A DNA stretch of 64,000 nt from contig NZ_CP022985.1 in assembly GCF_003425985.1 (NCBI RefSeq), positions 471,501-535,500 on the forward strand. The letters are read 5' to 3'. Of this stretch, positions 11,083 through 21,581 are shown in pieces. The translations under genes were made by a program, and so were the position numbers. The notes under the pieces were generated by a model. The model was not told the DNA's origin. It did not search any database and was given only the letters and a program-made list of their open reading frames with translations. Position 1 is the stretch's first letter. Each line of letters opens with the position of its first letter. Source of the stretch: Mariniflexile sp. TRM1-10. GTDB lineage: Bacteria; Bacteroidota; Bacteroidia; Flavobacteriales; Flavobacteriaceae.

Positions 11083-11481
11083 TTAGTAAACGTAACACAA
11101 TACTTCTCCACCTACATTATCTCTTTTAGCTTGTTTACCTGTCATTACTCCATGAGAAGTAGAAACGATGGCAATACCTAAACCATTAAGAATTCTAGGA
11201 AGTTCTTTTGAACTTGCATATTTACGTAAACCTGGTTTACTTATTCTTTGAATCTGTTTTATTACAGGCTCTTTAGTTTCCTTATTGTACTTAAGCGCTA
11301 TTTTAATAGTACCTTGTACTGAAGAATCATCAAACTTGTAACTTAAAATATATCCTTGTTCGAATAATATTTTAGTGATGTCTTTTTTAAGATTAGATGC
11401 TGGTATCTCAACCACTCTGTGGTTAGCACGCACTGCATTTCTAATTCTTGTCAAATAATCCGCAATTGGATCTGTGTACAT
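11083..11481 (-). CDS. rpsH: Ribosomal protein S8
   Basis: Central-domain 16S rRNA-binding protein; in E. coli it also represses the spc operon. It has 132 residues starting MYTDPIADYLTRIRNA, with the C-terminal signature STSHGVMTGKQAKRDNVGGE. Confidence 0.98.
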   Translation of the reverse strand: MYTDPIADYLTRIRNAVRANHRVVEIPASNLKKDITKILFEQGYILSYKFDDSSVQGTIKIALKYNKETKEPVIKQIQRISKPGLRKYASSKELPRILNGLGIAIVSTSHGVMTGKQAKRDNVGGEVLCYVY

Positions 11482-11503
11482 AATGAATTGATTTTGTGAT
11501 TTT

Positions 11504-11525
11504 GGTTTTCAACCTATGTTGAACC
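11504..11525 (-). other. Small hairpin between rpsN and rpsH
   Basis: An imperfect inverted repeat, GGTTTTCAAC / GTTGAACC around CTAT, lies in the 68-base gap before rpsH, the widest gap within this part of the run. A translational control role by analogy to S8 regulation in E. coli is only a guess. Confidence 0.3.
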
Positions 11526-11549
11526 TTAAATCTGATTATTTAAATAATA

Positions 11550-11819
11550 TTACCAACTTGCTTTTCTAACTCCAGGAATAAGACCGTTATTGGCCATTTC
11601 TCTAAAAGTTACACGAGAAATTCCAAATGTTCTCATATACCCTCTAGGTCTTCCTGTTAATTTACATCTATTATGCATACGAATAGGAGAAGCATTTTTT
11701 GGTAACTTTTGTAATGCTTCATAATCTCCAGCTTCTTTTAAAGCTTTACGTTTTTCAGCATATTTAGCTACTGTTTTAGCTCTTTTTACCTCGCGGGCTT
11801 TCATTGATTCTTTAGCCAT
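11550..11819 (-). CDS. rpsN: Ribosomal protein S14
   Basis: Small-subunit head protein. It has 89 residues and contains only one cysteine, so it is the zinc-independent form. The core [19 protein letters not shown] is followed by the ending [10 protein letters not shown]. It starts 3 bases after the rplE stop. Confidence 0.97.
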   Translation of the reverse strand: MAKESMKAREVKRAKTVAKYAEKRKALKEAGDYEALQKLPKNASPIRMHNRCKLTGRPRGYMRTFGISRVTFREMANNGLIPGVRKASW

Positions 11820-11822
11820 AAC

Positions 11823-12374
11823 TTAGTTCTTTTGAAAAGGTAATCCTAATTCGGTTAATAATGATTTTGCTTCTTTATCAGTTTCAGCAGAAGTTACAAA
11901 TGTAATATCCATACCTGAGATTTTATTAACTTTATCAATATTAATCTCTGGGAATATAATTTGCTCGGTAACACCTAAATTGTAGTTACCACGTCCGTCA
12001 AATCCTGTAGCTTTTATTCCGTTAAAATCTCTTACACGTGGAAGTGCAGAAGTAACTAAACGATCTAAAAACTCATACATTCTCTCGCCACGTAAAGTCA
12101 CTTTTGCCCCAATTGGCATACCTTTACGTAATTTGAAAGATGCAACGTCTTTTTTAGAAATTGTTGCTATAGCTTTTTGTCCAGATATTGTAGTTAATTC
12201 TTCTACTGCGTAGTCAATTAACTTTTTGTCTGCAACTGCAGCCCCAACACCTTTAGATATTACTATCTTTTTTAGCTTAGGAACTTGCATTACATTTTTA
12301 TATCCAAATTCGTCTGTAAGAGCTGCAATTACTCTGCTTTTATACTCTTCTTTAAGTCTCGGTGAATATGCCAT
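11823..12374 (-). CDS. rplE: Ribosomal protein L5
   Basis: 5S rRNA-binding protein that forms an intersubunit bridge. It has 183 residues, starting [16 protein letters not shown], with the conserved [21 protein letters not shown] motif (here [17 protein letters not shown]) and [11 protein letters not shown] near residue 140. It overlaps neither neighbour; rplX ends 2 bases upstream. Confidence 0.98.
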   Translation of the reverse strand: MAYSPRLKEEYKSRVIAALTDEFGYKNVMQVPKLKKIVISKGVGAAVADKKLIDYAVEELTTISGQKAIATISKKDVASFKLRKGMPIGAKVTLRGERMYEFLDRLVTSALPRVRDFNGIKATGFDGRGNYNLGVTEQIIFPEINIDKVNKISGMDITFVTSAETDKEAKSLLTELGLPFQKN

Positions 12375-12376
12375 AA

Positions 12377-12688
12377 CTATATTACTTCATTAGATTTTGT
12401 TGAAAATCTTACTTTTTTATCGCCTTCTATTCTATATCCAATTCTTGTTGTTTCTCCTTTAGAAGTCAACAACGATAAGTTTGAAATATGAATAGGAGCT
12501 TCTTTTTCAACGATTCCTCCTTGAGGGTTTTTAGCACTTGGTTTCGTATGTTTCTTAACCATGTTAATACCCTCAACAATCGCTTTGTTCTTGTCTATTA
12601 ATACTTTTTGTACTTTACCTTCAGCACCTTTGTGGTCTCCAGCAATTACTTTTACAGTATCTCCAGTTTTTATTTTAAGCTTTGTCAT
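12377..12688 (-). CDS. rplX: Ribosomal protein L24
   Basis: Assembly-initiating 50S protein. It has 103 residues with a KOW motif near the N-terminus ([20 protein letters not shown]) and [20 protein letters not shown] in the centre. It lies between rplN and rplE. Confidence 0.97.
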   Translation of the reverse strand: MTKLKIKTGDTVKVIAGDHKGAEGKVQKVLIDKNKAIVEGINMVKKHTKPSAKNPQGGIVEKEAPIHISNLSLLTSKGETTRIGYRIEGDKKVRFSTKSNEVI

Positions 12689-12702
12689 CTTAAATTAATG
12701 TA

Positions 12703-13071
12703 TTAAAGCACTTCAGGTGCTAATGATACAATTTTCATGAATTGTTTATCACGAAGTTCTCTAGCAACAGGACCAAATACGCGTGTTCCTCTCATCTCTC
12801 CTTGAGCATTTAAAAGCACACATGCGTTATCGTCGAATCTAATATAAGATCCGTCTGGTCTTCTTACTTCTTTTACAGTACGTACTACAACTGCTGTAGA
12901 TACAGCACCCTTTTTAATGTTTCCATTAGGTGTTGCGTCTTTTATAGAAACAACAATTTTGTCTCCTACAGATGCGTATCTTCTTTTAGTACCACCTAAA
13001 ACACGGATAGTTAAAACTTCCTTTGCTCCAGTGTTGTCTGCTACTTTTAATCTTGATTCTTGCTGTACCAT
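12703..13071 (-). CDS. rplN: Ribosomal protein L14
   Basis: 50S protein at the subunit interface. It has 122 residues: [20 protein letters not shown], then the signature [20 protein letters not shown]. The start codon overlaps the gap of 2 bases after the rpsQ stop. Confidence 0.98.
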   Translation of the reverse strand: MVQQESRLKVADNTGAKEVLTIRVLGGTKRRYASVGDKIVVSIKDATPNGNIKKGAVSTAVVVRTVKEVRRPDGSYIRFDDNACVLLNAQGEMRGTRVFGPVARELRDKQFMKIVSLAPEVL

Positions 13072-13073
13072 AA

Positions 13074-13331
13074 TTATTTAGCTCTTTCTATGATTTCAAC
13101 TAATCTCCAACATTTAGATTTACTTAAAGGTCTTGTCTCCATGATTCTTACAGTATCTCCAATGTTACAATCGTTTGTTTCGTCGTGTGCAACATATTTT
13201 TTTGTTTTTAACACGAACTTACCATACATAGGGTGTTTTACTTTTTTAACCTCTGCAACAACTATTGATTTTTGCATTTTGTTACTAGTAACAACTCCTA
13301 TACGTTCTTTTCTTAAATTTCTTGTTTCCAT
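13074..13331 (-). CDS. rpsQ: Ribosomal protein S17
   Basis: OB-fold primary binding protein of the 30S subunit. It has 85 residues, with [20 protein letters not shown] and the [20 protein letters not shown] signature. Confidence 0.97.
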   Translation of the reverse strand: METRNLRKERIGVVTSNKMQKSIVVAEVKKVKHPMYGKFVLKTKKYVAHDETNDCNIGDTVRIMETRPLSKSKCWRLVEIIERAK

Positions 13332-13343
13332 CTTGTAGCAGAA

Positions 13344-13535
13344 TTATTGTAATTCTCTTTTAGTTAATTCTGTCGCAATTCTAGCTACTGAACGTCTTAC
13401 GTTACGTAACTGGATTGGATTTTCTAAAGGAGATATTGCATGAGCTAATTTTAGGTCTGAATAACTCTTTTTTATTTCACCAAGTTTCTCTTGTAACTCG
13501 GCTACTGATAATTCTTTAATTTCTGATTGTTTCAT
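13344..13535 (-). CDS. rpmC: Ribosomal protein L29
   Basis: Small helical 50S protein at the tunnel exit, which also helps dock trigger factor and SRP. The start chosen is MKQSEIKEL (63 residues, the E. coli length). A longer in-frame start 12 codons upstream would overlap rplP and adds residues not found in the family. Confidence 0.95.
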   Translation of the reverse strand: MKQSEIKELSVAELQEKLGEIKKSYSDLKLAHAISPLENPIQLRNVRRSVARIATELTKRELQ

Positions 13536-13548
13536 AATATCAAATAAA

Positions 13549-13968
13549 TTATGCTTCGTAATCGCGAGCAATTATAAACTTAGTTTTAACTGGTAGTTTT
13601 TGAGCTGCTAAACGTAACGCTTCTTTAGCGATGTCTAACGATACTCCTCCTACTTCAAAAAGCATTCTTCCTGGTTTAACAACCGCTACCCAATACTCAA
13701 CGGCACCTTTACCTTTACCCATACGTACTTCAAGAGGTTTCTTTGTTATTGGCTTGTCTGGAAATATTTTAATCCAAAGTTGACCTTCTCTTTTCATGTA
13801 ACGTGTAGCGGCAATACGTGCAGCTTCTATTTGTCGCGATGTTAAAAACTCAGATTCGAGTGATTTTATACCAAAAGTACCATTTGAAAGTTGGTGTCCT
13901 CTTTGAGAAAGACCTTTCATACGTCCTTTTTGTTGCTTACGAAATTTTGTTCTTTTAGGCTGTAACAT
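13549..13968 (-). CDS. rplP: Ribosomal protein L16
   Basis: 50S protein near the peptidyl-transferase centre and A-site tRNA. It has 139 residues, starting [19 protein letters not shown], with the signature [20 protein letters not shown]. It lies between rpsC and rpmC. Confidence 0.98.
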   Translation of the reverse strand: MLQPKRTKFRKQQKGRMKGLSQRGHQLSNGTFGIKSLESEFLTSRQIEAARIAATRYMKREGQLWIKIFPDKPITKKPLEVRMGKGKGAVEYWVAVVKPGRMLFEVGGVSLDIAKEALRLAAQKLPVKTKFIIARDYEA

Positions 13969-13989
13969 TTCTCTTTACTTTATAAAAAA

Positions 13990-14721
13990 TTACTTTCTAC
14001 GACGTGGTTTAGAATTATTTCCTCCACGTGGTGCTCCTGCTGCACCTGCCTTTCCTTGCTTTTTGGATAATCCAACTAGCGGAGAAAGTTCTCTTTTACC
14101 ATATACTTCACCTTTCATAATCCACACTTTCACACCTAATCTACCATAAGTAGTGTGTGCCTCAACAAGTGAGTAATCAATATCGGCTCTAAAGGTTGAT
14201 AAAGGAATACGTCCCTCTTTGTAGTGCTCTGAACGTGCCATTTCAGCACCATTTAAACGACCACTAATTTGAACTTTAATTCCTTCAGCGTTCATACGCA
14301 TTGTAGCAGCAATAGCCATTTTTATAGCGCGTCTGTATGAAATTCTATTTTCAATTTGACGTGCAATACTAGATCCTACTAAAAATGCATCAAGTTCAGG
14401 TCTTTTGATTTCAAAAATATTAATCTGAACTTCTTTTCCAGTAATTTTCTTAAGCTCTTCTTTTAACTTGTCTACCTCTTGACCGCCTTTACCAATAATG
14501 ATACCTGGGCGAGCCGTTGTGATAGTAACGGTTACAAGTTTAAGAGTTCTTTCAATAATTACTCTACTTACACTAGCTTTAGCTAAACGTACGTGTACGT
14601 ATTTTCTAATCTTATCGTCTTCGGCAAGCTTATCTCCATAATCATTACCTCCGTACCAGTTAGATTCCCATCCTCTGATAATACCTAAGCGATTTCCGAT
14701 TGGATTTGTTTTTTGTCCCAT
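13990..14721 (-). CDS. rpsC: Ribosomal protein S3
   Basis: mRNA entry-channel protein with helicase activity. It has 243 residues, with a KH domain around [19 protein letters not shown] (about 68-86) and the C-terminal domain [18 protein letters not shown]. The basic Gly-rich tail makes it slightly longer than the E. coli protein. Confidence 0.98.
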   Translation of the reverse strand: MGQKTNPIGNRLGIIRGWESNWYGGNDYGDKLAEDDKIRKYVHVRLAKASVSRVIIERTLKLVTVTITTARPGIIIGKGGQEVDKLKEELKKITGKEVQINIFEIKRPELDAFLVGSSIARQIENRISYRRAIKMAIAATMRMNAEGIKVQISGRLNGAEMARSEHYKEGRIPLSTFRADIDYSLVEAHTTYGRLGVKVWIMKGEVYGKRELSPLVGLSKKQGKAGAAGAPRGGNNSKPRRRK

Positions 14722-14730
14722 ACTTCTATC

Positions 14731-15138
14731 TTAGCTTTGTGTGTTATTGTTAGCTCCAACTACGATTGTTACGTGGTTTGAACGTTTTCTAATTCTGTGT
14801 GCACGACCTTGTGGTGCTGGACGCAATCTTTTTAACATTGCTCCTCCATCAACTCTAATTTCTTTTACAATCAACTCTGCATCTTCAATGCTAGCTTCTT
14901 CGTTTTTAGATTGCCAGTTGGCAATTGCCGATAAAAGCAATTTCTCTAATTTAGACGAAGCTTCTTTTTGATTGAACTTCAAGATATTAAGTGCTTTTTC
15001 TACTTTTTCACCTCTTACTAAATCGGCTACTAAACGCATTTTTCTCGGTGACGTAGGACAATTATTAAGTTTAGCAAAAGCAACTAGCTTATTTCCTTCC
15101 TTAATAGCGTCTGCCATTTGTTTTTTACGACTTCCCAT
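14731..15138 (-). CDS. rplV: Ribosomal protein L22
   Basis: Its loop lines the exit tunnel. It has 135 residues with [20 protein letters not shown] and the C-terminal signature [20 protein letters not shown]. It is somewhat longer than the E. coli protein at both ends. Confidence 0.97.
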   Translation of the reverse strand: MGSRKKQMADAIKEGNKLVAFAKLNNCPTSPRKMRLVADLVRGEKVEKALNILKFNQKEASSKLEKLLLSAIANWQSKNEEASIEDAELIVKEIRVDGGAMLKRLRPAPQGRAHRIRKRSNHVTIVVGANNNTQS

Positions 15139-15144
15139 AGCTTA

Positions 15145-15423
15145 CTACTTTTTACCTTTGTTTTTAGCACCTGCATGTCCACGGAATGAACGTGTTGGTG
15201 AAAATTCTCCTAATTTATGACCTACCATGTTTTCAGTTACATATACTGGCACAAATTGACGGCCATTGTGAACTGCGATAGTTTGTCCAACAAAATCCGG
15301 AGTAATCATAGAGGCTCTAGACCACGTTTTGATTACGGTTTTTTTGTTAGCTTCAACATTATCAGCCACTTTTTTCTCTAATTTATAATGAACGAACGGT
15401 CCTTTTTTTAATGATCTTGCCAT
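15145..15423 (-). CDS. rpsS: Ribosomal protein S19
   Basis: 30S head protein that contacts S13. It has 92 residues starting [19 protein letters not shown], with the signature [18 protein letters not shown]. Confidence 0.98.
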   Translation of the reverse strand: MARSLKKGPFVHYKLEKKVADNVEANKKTVIKTWSRASMITPDFVGQTIAVHNGRQFVPVYVTENMVGHKLGEFSPTRSFRGHAGAKNKGKK

Positions 15424-15426
15424 GTC

Positions 15427-16251
15427 TTATTTCTTTCTACGTTCTACAATATATTTATTACTTGCATTCTTTTTAGAACGTGTTCTATAACCTTTAGCTG
15501 GAATACCGTTTCTAGAACGTGGGTGTCCTCCAGAAGATTTACCTTCACCACCACCCATAGGGTGATCAACAGGGTTCATTACTACTGGTCTTGTACGTGG
15601 ACGTCTTCCTAACCACCTTGTTCTACCCGCTTTACCAGACACTAACAATTGGTGATCTGAGTTAGATACAACACCTATAGTTGCTAAGCAGTTAACAAGG
15701 ATTAATCTTGTTTCACCAGAAGGCAATTTAATAGTTGCAAACTTACCATCTCTTGCCATTAACTGAGCAAAAGCACCAGCACTACGAGCCATAATAGCTC
15801 CTTGACCTGGACGTAACTCTACACAAGAAATAATGGTTCCTAATGGAATTTGACTAAGTGGCATTGCATTTCCAATTTCTGGAGCAACATTTTCTCCTGA
15901 AACTACAGTTTGTCCTACTTGCAAACCGTTTTGTGCAATGATATATCTTTTTTCGCCATCTTGATAATTCAATAATGCGATAAAAGCGGTTCTGTTTGGA
16001 TCGTATTCAATAGACTTAACTTCAGCAGGGATACCAGCTTTATTACGTTTAAAATCGATAATACGATACTTTCTTTTATGACCTCCACCTATATAGCGCA
16101 TGGTCATTTTTCCTTGACTGTTTCTACCACCAGACCTTTTGTTCGGAACGAGTAAACTCTTTTCCGGCTTATCAGTAGTAATGGCGTCAAATCCATTTAC
16201 TACTCTAAATCGCTGTCCTGGTGTGATTGGTTTTAATTTTCTTACTGACAT
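15427..16251 (-). CDS. rplB: Ribosomal protein L2
   Basis: Essential for subunit association and the peptidyl-transferase centre. It has 274 residues. The conserved [20 protein letters not shown] with the functional histidine is at about 226-245, and the RNA-binding domain includes [20 protein letters not shown]. Confidence 0.98.
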   Translation of the reverse strand: MSVRKLKPITPGQRFRVVNGFDAITTDKPEKSLLVPNKRSGGRNSQGKMTMRYIGGGHKRKYRIIDFKRNKAGIPAEVKSIEYDPNRTAFIALLNYQDGEKRYIIAQNGLQVGQTVVSGENVAPEIGNAMPLSQIPLGTIISCVELRPGQGAIMARSAGAFAQLMARDGKFATIKLPSGETRLILVNCLATIGVVSNSDHQLLVSGKAGRTRWLGRRPRTRPVVMNPVDHPMGGGEGKSSGGHPRSRNGIPAKGYRTRSKKNASNKYIVERRKK

Positions 16252-16261
16252 TAGTCTTTAA

Positions 16262-16552
16262 TTACATGTTACTGTATAAATCAATCATTTCACCTTCCGC
16301 CAGTTGTACAATTGCTTTTTTAACAGCATTTGTTTTACCATGTTGAATACCCGTTTTTGTATAACGAGTTCTTCTTTCTGGACGGACATTTATAGTACGA
16401 ACTTTTTCAACAGAAACACCATAAGCAGCTTCCACCGCTTTTTTGATTTCTACCTTGTTCGCCTTTGTATTCACCGCAAAAGTATAGCAGTTTCTCAACT
16501 CGCTATTTGCTGTCGCTTTTTCTGTGATTATAGGTTTAATTAAGATACTCAT
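16262..16552 (-). CDS. rplW: Ribosomal protein L23
   Basis: Tunnel-exit protein and trigger-factor/SRP docking site. It has 96 residues, starting MSILIKPIITEKATANSE, with the helix NKVEIKKAVEAAYGVSVEKV. It lies between rplD and rplB. Confidence 0.97.
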   Translation of the reverse strand: MSILIKPIITEKATANSELRNCYTFAVNTKANKVEIKKAVEAAYGVSVEKVRTINVRPERRTRYTKTGIQHGKTNAVKKAIVQLAEGEMIDLYSNM

Positions 16553-16557
16553 GGTTT

Positions 16558-17187
16558 CTATTTACTTAAATTTGTTTCAATTCCTTCTAAGGCTCCTTCT
16601 AAAAGCACTACTTGACTAGCATTTAAAATCTTGTAAGTGTTTAATTCTGAGGAAGTTATGACTTCCGAACCTTTTAAATTGCGTGACGACAAATATACAT
16701 TATTATTTGACCCACCCAACACAAACAGAGATTTTTTGTTTTCTAAGTTTAAAGCCTTTAAAATAGCTGTAAAATTCTTAGTTTTTGCTGTATCAAAATT
16801 AAAGTCTTCCAATACTACAATTGATTGTTCTCCTGCTTTTATACTTAAGGCCGATTTACGCGCTAAACGTTTAACGTTTTTGTTAAGCTTGAAGCTGTAA
16901 CTTCTTGGTCTTGGACCGAACATACGACCACCACCTTTGAAAACTCCAGACTTAATACTACCAGCTCTCGCGGTACCAGTTCCTTTTTGCTTTTTAATCT
17001 TACGAGTACTTCCAGAAATCTCAGCACGCTCTTTCGCTTTGTGAGTTCCTTGTCTTTGGTTTGCTAAATATTGTTTAACATCCAAATATACTGCGTGATT
17101 ATTAGGCTCAATAGCAAATACATCTTGAGAAAGGTCTGCCTTTCTTCCTGTATCTTTTCCGTTTATATCTAAAACTGCTACTTTCAT
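16558..17187 (-). CDS. rplD: Ribosomal protein L4
   Basis: 50S assembly protein; in E. coli it represses the S10 operon. It has 209 residues with the tunnel loop [20 protein letters not shown] and [20 protein letters not shown]. Its first base coincides with the last base of the rplC stop, indicating translational coupling. Confidence 0.97.
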   Translation of the reverse strand: MKVAVLDINGKDTGRKADLSQDVFAIEPNNHAVYLDVKQYLANQRQGTHKAKERAEISGSTRKIKKQKGTGTARAGSIKSGVFKGGGRMFGPRPRSYSFKLNKNVKRLARKSALSIKAGEQSIVVLEDFNFDTAKTKNFTAILKALNLENKKSLFVLGGSNNNVYLSSRNLKGSEVITSSELNTYKILNASQVVLLEGALEGIETNLSK

Positions 17188-17804
17188 TATTTTCTAATAA
17201 TTACATAAGAATTTTTATGTCCAGGTATACAACCTTTAACAACTAGTAGATTTTTATCTGCTACTACTTTTAAAACTCTTAAATTTTCAACTTTTACTGA
17301 GTCTGTACCCATTCTTCCTGCCATGCGAATTCCTTTAAAAACTCTTGCAGGATACGAAGCAGCACCGATAGAACCAGGGGCTCTTAAACGGTTATGCTGA
17401 CCGTGTGTTGCTTGTCCAACTCCACCAAATCCATGGCGCTTTACAACACCTTGGAAACCTTTTCCTTTTGATATTCCAGAAATATCAACAAACTCACCTT
17501 CTACAAAGTGCTCTACAGTGATTGCATCACCTAATTTGTACTCCTTATCAAAACCTTTGAATTCAACGATTTTGCGTTTTACAGAAGTCCCTGCTTTTTT
17601 AGCGTGACCTAAGTCAGCTTTAGTAGCACTTTTTTCTGTCGCGTCATCGAAACCAAGTTGAACGGCTTTATAACCATCAACTTCTTCAGTTCTGACTTGG
17701 GTAACGATACATGGTCCAGCTTCGATTACTGTACATGGAATGTTTTTTCCATTTTCATCGAAAATGCTGGTCATACCGATTTTTTTTCCAATTAACCCAG
17801 ACAT
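17187..17804 (-). CDS. rplC: Ribosomal protein L3
   Basis: Assembly-initiating 50S protein whose loop reaches the peptidyl-transferase centre. It has 205 residues, starting [19 protein letters not shown], with the signature [17 protein letters not shown] segment (here [20 protein letters not shown]). Unlike most neighbours it is preceded by a long gap, 237 bases to rpsJ, rich in hairpins. Confidence 0.98.
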   Translation of the reverse strand: MSGLIGKKIGMTSIFDENGKNIPCTVIEAGPCIVTQVRTEEVDGYKAVQLGFDDATEKSATKADLGHAKKAGTSVKRKIVEFKGFDKEYKLGDAITVEHFVEGEFVDISGISKGKGFQGVVKRHGFGGVGQATHGQHNRLRAPGSIGAASYPARVFKGIRMAGRMGTDSVKVENLRVLKVVADKNLLVVKGCIPGHKNSYVIIRK

Positions 17805-17827
17805 ATTTATTATTTATTTATTGTTAT

Positions 17828-17883
17828 TGACAAGTCGCGACTTGTCATTTTTATTCTATTTATGGTCAACTCGCGATTTGACC
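17828..17883. repeat. Two related 20-bp palindromes upstream of rplC
   Basis: TGACAAGTCGCGACTTGTCA (17828-17847) is a perfect palindrome. GGTCAACTCGCGATTTGACC (17864-17883) is a near-perfect one sharing the core (A/C)TCGCGA(C/T)T. Centres are 36 bases apart. They lie in the leader of the rplC transcript. They may be extragenic palindromes, or sites for a dimeric regulator. Confidence 0.7.
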
Positions 17884-17884
17884 T

Positions 17885-17925
17885 TAAAAAAATTCAAGGC
17901 TGAAAATACATTTCAGCCTTGAATT
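17885..17925 (-). terminator. Terminator-like hairpin between rpsJ and rplC
   Basis: A perfect 15-bp stem (arms AATTCAAGGCTGAAA and TTTCAGCCTTGAATT, loop of five bases) is followed on the minus strand by a run of T. It should end or attenuate transcription from rpsL-rpsG-fusA-rpsJ before rplC. Confidence 0.7.
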
Positions 17926-17940
17926 GTATTTTACCGTTTT

Positions 17941-18023
17941 TCCTTAACCATCGTTAAGGACATTTTTACTTCCTGCGACAGCAGGAATCTCTTTTCTTTG
18001 AGATCCCGAAACAAGTTCGGGAT
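17941..18023. repeat. Three successive small hairpins after rpsJ
   Basis: TCCTTAAC-catc-GTTAAGGA (17941-17960), TTCCTGC-gaca-GCAGGAA (17970-17987) and ATCCCGAA-acaag-TTCGGGAT (18003-18023) follow one another with little space between. They look like clustered short extragenic palindromes. Confidence 0.65.
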
Positions 18024-18027
18024 GTAA

Positions 18028-18053
18028 ATCAAAGTTTATACTTAAACTTTGAT
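18028..18053 (-). terminator. Hairpin spanning the rpsJ stop codon
   Basis: Perfect 11-bp arms ATCAAAGTTTA and TAAACTTTGAT with a four-base loop overlap the last codons and stop of rpsJ. The stem lacks a long T-run, so it may act as a 3' end stabiliser or a weak terminator. Confidence 0.45.
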
Positions 18054-18347
18054 TTCCACTTCAACACCACTTGGTAATTCAAGTTTCATTAAAGCATCAA
18101 TTGTTTTTGAAGACGAAGAATAGATATCTAATAATCTCTTATAAGAGCTTAATTGAAATTGTTCCCTAGCCTTTTTATTTACGTGTGGAGAACGTAATAC
18201 AGTGAAAATTTTCTTGTTTGTTGGTAATGGAATTGGACCTGTTACCACCGCACCTGTACTTTTTACTGTTTTTACAATCTTATCAGCAGACTTGTCTACC
18301 AAATTGTGATCGTAAGACTTTAATTTTATTCTGATTTTTTGACTCAT
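18042..18347 (-). CDS. rpsJ: Ribosomal protein S10
   Basis: 30S head protein, also the NusE antitermination factor. It has 101 residues starting [20 protein letters not shown], with the conserved [20 protein letters not shown]. It directly follows fusA by 11 bases; the tuf gene that many bacteria have here is absent. Confidence 0.98.
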   Translation of the reverse strand: MSQKIRIKLKSYDHNLVDKSADKIVKTVKSTGAVVTGPIPLPTNKKIFTVLRSPHVNKKAREQFQLSSYKRLLDIYSSSSKTIDALMKLELPSGVEVEIKV

Positions 18348-18358
18348 TTTCTTAGATT

Positions 18359-20485
18359 TTAAGCTTCAACGCCTTTTGCTGCTTTAATAACTGCTTCAGA
18401 TATATTTGAAGGTGTTTCAGCATAATGTGAAAATTCCATAGTTGATGTTGCACGACCTGATGACAATGTTCTTAATGTAGTTACATAACCAAACATTTCT
18501 GATAATGGTACGTGTGCCTTTACAGTTTTTGCTCCTGCTCTGTCACCCATATCATTTACTTGTCCTCGACGTCTATTTAAATCACCAACAATATCACCCA
18601 TATTTTCTTCTGGAGTAATAACCTCTAGTTTCATAATAGGCTCCATAATTACAGCTTTTGCAGCTTTTGCAGCAGCTTTAAATCCTAATTTTGCAGCTAA
18701 TTCGAATGATAATTGATCAGAATCCACATCATGGTAAGAACCATCAGTTAATGTTACTTTCATAGCATCAACTTCGTATCCTGCTAATGGACCATTTTGC
18801 ATAGCCATTTTAAATCCTTTTTCAATGGAAGGAATAAATTCTTTAGGAACGTTACCACCTTTAATTGCAGATATAAACTCTAGCCCTGTTTTACCTTCGT
18901 CAGCTGGCTCAAGTGTAAATACGATATCAGCGAATTTACCACGACCACCAGATTGTTTTTTATAAACTTCTCTGTGTTCAGCTTTACGAGTAATAGCTTC
19001 TTTGTATTCTACTTGTGGCGCACCTTGGTTTACTTCAACCTTAAATTCGCGACGTAAACGGTCCACAATAATATCTAAGTGAAGCTCACCCATACCAGAA
19101 ATGATCGTTTGTCCTGACGCTTCATCAGTTCTAACTGTAAATGTTGGATCTTCTTCAGCTAATTTAGCTAAAGACATACCTAATTTATCAACATCTGCTT
19201 TGGTTTTAGGCTCAACAGCAATACCAATTACCGGATCTGGGAAGTTCATACTTTCCAAAACAATAGGGCTTTTTTCAGCCGAAAGGGTATCACCAGTTTT
19301 AATATCTTTAAATCCTACTGCTGCACCTATATCTCCTGCTTCAATATAATCAATAGCATTTTGCTTATTAGCATGCATTTGATAAATACGGGAAATACGT
19401 TCTTTGTTTCCTGAACGGTTGTTCAACACATAAGAACCTGCATCTAAACGACCAGAATATGCACGGAAGAATGCTAAACGACCAACATAAGGATCGGTAG
19501 CAATTTTAAATGCTAAAGCAGCAAAAGGCTCCTTTACATCTGGCTTACGAAGTTCTTCTTTTTCAGTATCAGGATTAATACCTACGATACCTTCCTTATC
19601 CATTGGAGAAGGCAAATAACGACATACAGCATCTAATAGGAACTGCACCCCTTTATTTTTAAATGAAGAACCACAAATCATAGGAATGATTGACATATCC
19701 ATTACAGCAGCTCTAAGTGCAGCGTGCACTTCTTCTTCTGTAATAGAATCTTCATCTTCCATATATTTTTCAAGCAAATTTTCATCATAAGCGGCAACCT
19801 CTTCTATAAGTTTGCCACGAAGTAATTTTGCATCTGCTTTAAGCTCTTCTGGTATTTCAATAACATCAAAAGTTGCCCCTTGAGTTTCATCATGCCATAC
19901 GATAGCTCTGTTTTTTACTAAATCAACAATACCTTTAAAATCAATCTCATCACCAATGTTCAAAACGATTGGCACTGCATTGGATTTTAACATATCTTTT
20001 ACCTGTTGGCATACTTCCATAAAGTTAGCACCTTGACGGTCCATTTTATTTACGAAACCAATACGTGGCACTTTGTAGTTGTCAGCTAACCTCCAGTTAG
20101 TTTCAGATTGTGGCTCTACACCATCAACTGCACTAAATAAAAAGACCAATCCATCCAATACACGTAATGAACGGTTAACTTCCACAGTAAAATCAACGTG
20201 ACCAGGAGTATCAATAATATTGAAATGATATTCCATAGTCTCTGGAGTTGGCTCTGCATTTTCTAATGGGAATTTCCATTCACAAGTTGTCGCAGCAGAT
20301 GTGATAGTAATACCACGCTCTTGCTCTTGCTCCATCCAGTCCATTGTTGCAGCACCATCATGTACTTCCCCTATTTTATGGGAAACTCCTGTATAATAAA
20401 GGATACGCTCTGTTGTTGTTGTTTTACCAGCATCAATATGAGCAGCAATACCTATATTTCTTGTATATTTTAAATCTCTTGCCAT
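18359..20485 (-). CDS. fusA: Elongation factor G
   Basis: GTPase that drives ribosomal translocation. The 708-residue length is normal. The G-domain motifs are AHIDAGKT (15-22), DTPGH (92-96) and NKMD (146-149). The effector-loop RGIT (58-61) and domain IV with [11 protein letters not shown] are present. It is in the str-type cluster after rpsL and rpsG. Confidence 0.98.
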   Translation of the reverse strand: MARDLKYTRNIGIAAHIDAGKTTTTERILYYTGVSHKIGEVHDGAATMDWMEQEQERGITITSAATTCEWKFPLENAEPTPETMEYHFNIIDTPGHVDFTVEVNRSLRVLDGLVFLFSAVDGVEPQSETNWRLADNYKVPRIGFVNKMDRQGANFMEVCQQVKDMLKSNAVPIVLNIGDEIDFKGIVDLVKNRAIVWHDETQGATFDVIEIPEELKADAKLLRGKLIEEVAAYDENLLEKYMEDEDSITEEEVHAALRAAVMDMSIIPMICGSSFKNKGVQFLLDAVCRYLPSPMDKEGIVGINPDTEKEELRKPDVKEPFAALAFKIATDPYVGRLAFFRAYSGRLDAGSYVLNNRSGNKERISRIYQMHANKQNAIDYIEAGDIGAAVGFKDIKTGDTLSAEKSPIVLESMNFPDPVIGIAVEPKTKADVDKLGMSLAKLAEEDPTFTVRTDEASGQTIISGMGELHLDIIVDRLRREFKVEVNQGAPQVEYKEAITRKAEHREVYKKQSGGRGKFADIVFTLEPADEGKTGLEFISAIKGGNVPKEFIPSIEKGFKMAMQNGPLAGYEVDAMKVTLTDGSYHDVDSDQLSFELAAKLGFKAAAKAAKAVIMEPIMKLEVITPEENMGDIVGDLNRRRGQVNDMGDRAGAKTVKAHVPLSEMFGYVTTLRTLSSGRATSTMEFSHYAETPSNISEAVIKAAKGVEA

Positions 20486-20491
20486 GTCGTA

Positions 20492-20968
20492 TTAAAATCT
20501 AAAGTGAGAGAATGCTTTATTAGCTTCTGCCATTTTGTGAGTATCAACTCTTTTCTTAACCGCTGCTCCTTCTTCTTTAGCTGCTGCTAAAATTTCTGAA
20601 GCTAAACGTTGTGCCATAGATTTTTCGTTTCTTTTACGAGAATAGCTAATTAGCCATTTCATTGCTGTTGAAACTTTACGGTCAGGACGAATTTGCATTG
20701 GAATTTGGAATGTTGCACCACCAACACGACGACTACGTACTTCTACGTGAGGCATAACGTTAGACAAAGCATCTTTCCAAGTTTCTAAAGCTGTTTTTTC
20801 TTCGTTTGTTTTTTTCGACTCTACAATGTCAATCGCATCGTAAAATACTTTAAAAGCCACAGACTTCTTTCCATCCCACATCATCATATTAACAAAACGA
20901 GTCACTAACTGGTCGTTAAAACGTGGATCTGGTAAAAGCGGTCTCTTTTTTGCTGCTCTTTTTCTCAT
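20492..20968 (-). CDS. rpsG: Ribosomal protein S7
   Basis: 30S head protein at the mRNA exit; it represses the str operon in E. coli. It has 158 residues, starting [19 protein letters not shown], with the beta-hairpin [19 protein letters not shown]. It ends 6 bases before fusA. Confidence 0.98.
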   Translation of the reverse strand: MRKRAAKKRPLLPDPRFNDQLVTRFVNMMMWDGKKSVAFKVFYDAIDIVESKKTNEEKTALETWKDALSNVMPHVEVRSRRVGGATFQIPMQIRPDRKVSTAMKWLISYSRKRNEKSMAQRLASEILAAAKEEGAAVKKRVDTHKMAEANKAFSHFRF

Positions 20969-20990
20969 GTCTTCTTCTTAAAAGTTTTAA

Positions 20991-21404
20991 TTACTTTTTC
21001 TTACCTTTTGCTGGAGCTGCAGCTACTTGTCCTGGTTTTGGACGTTTAGCTCCATACTTAGATCTACGTTGTGTTCTCCCTGCAACACCTGCTGTGTCTA
21101 GGGCACCACGAACGATGTGATATCTAACTCCTGGTAAATCTTTTACTCTTCCACCTCTAACCAATACTATCGAGTGCTCTTGTAGATTGTGACCTTCACC
21201 TGGGATGTACGCATTTACCTCATTACCATTTGTTAACCTTACCCTTGCTACTTTACGCATTGCTGAGTTAGGTTTTTTAGGTGTTGTTGTGTAAACACGC
21301 GTACAAACCCCACGTCTTTGTGGACACGAATCTAAAGCAGCCGATTTACTCTTCTTGGTTATTTTGGCTCTTCCTATTCGTACTAATTGTGAAATTGTTG
21401 GCAT
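20991..21404 (-). CDS. rpsL: Ribosomal protein S12
   Basis: Decoding-centre protein of the 30S subunit. It has 137 residues with [11 protein letters not shown] at the start and [11 protein letters not shown]. The two lysines at which streptomycin-resistance changes are known in other bacteria are both lysine here (Lys43/44 region and Lys88). The C-terminal extension [10 protein letters not shown] is about 12 residues longer than the E. coli protein. It is the first gene of the ribosomal run. Confidence 0.98.
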   Translation of the reverse strand: MPTISQLVRIGRAKITKKSKSAALDSCPQRRGVCTRVYTTTPKKPNSAMRKVARVRLTNGNEVNAYIPGEGHNLQEHSIVLVRGGRVKDLPGVRYHIVRGALDTAGVAGRTQRRSKYGAKRPKPGQVAAAPAKGKKK

Positions 21405-21429
21405 ATATATTATATATAAATTTAATAAT

Positions 21430-21443
21430 CCTCTTTTAAGAGG
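21430..21443 (-). other. Short hairpin in the rpsL leader
   Basis: CCTCTTTTAAGAGG forms a 6-bp stem just after the -7 box, inside the predicted 5' untranslated region of the rpsL message. Function unknown. Confidence 0.4.
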
Positions 21444-21447
21444 GCTG

Positions 21448-21478
21448 CAAAGGTAGAAATTAAAATGTAAAATTCAAA
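21448..21478 (-). promoter_or_regulatory. Promoter of the rpsL operon
   Basis: On the minus strand TTTG (21475-21478), a 19-base spacer, then TACCTTTG (21448-21455) matches the Bacteroidetes primary sigma consensus TTTG-N19-TAnnTTTG at both elements. It lies 44 bases before the rpsL start, as expected for the main promoter of the translation-gene run. Confidence 0.8.
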
Positions 21479-21581
21479 TCCTAATTCATTAATTTTCATA
21501 TCATTTATAATATTTTTTTATTAGTTATATTATTAGTGTCAATTTTCCGTTAGATTTACATGATAAAACAGTCATTAAGCC

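Noticed and set aside
13536..13571. Longer start for ribosomal protein L29
   Set aside because: It adds 12 residues overlapping rplP that are not part of the family; the MKQSEIKEL start gives the standard length.
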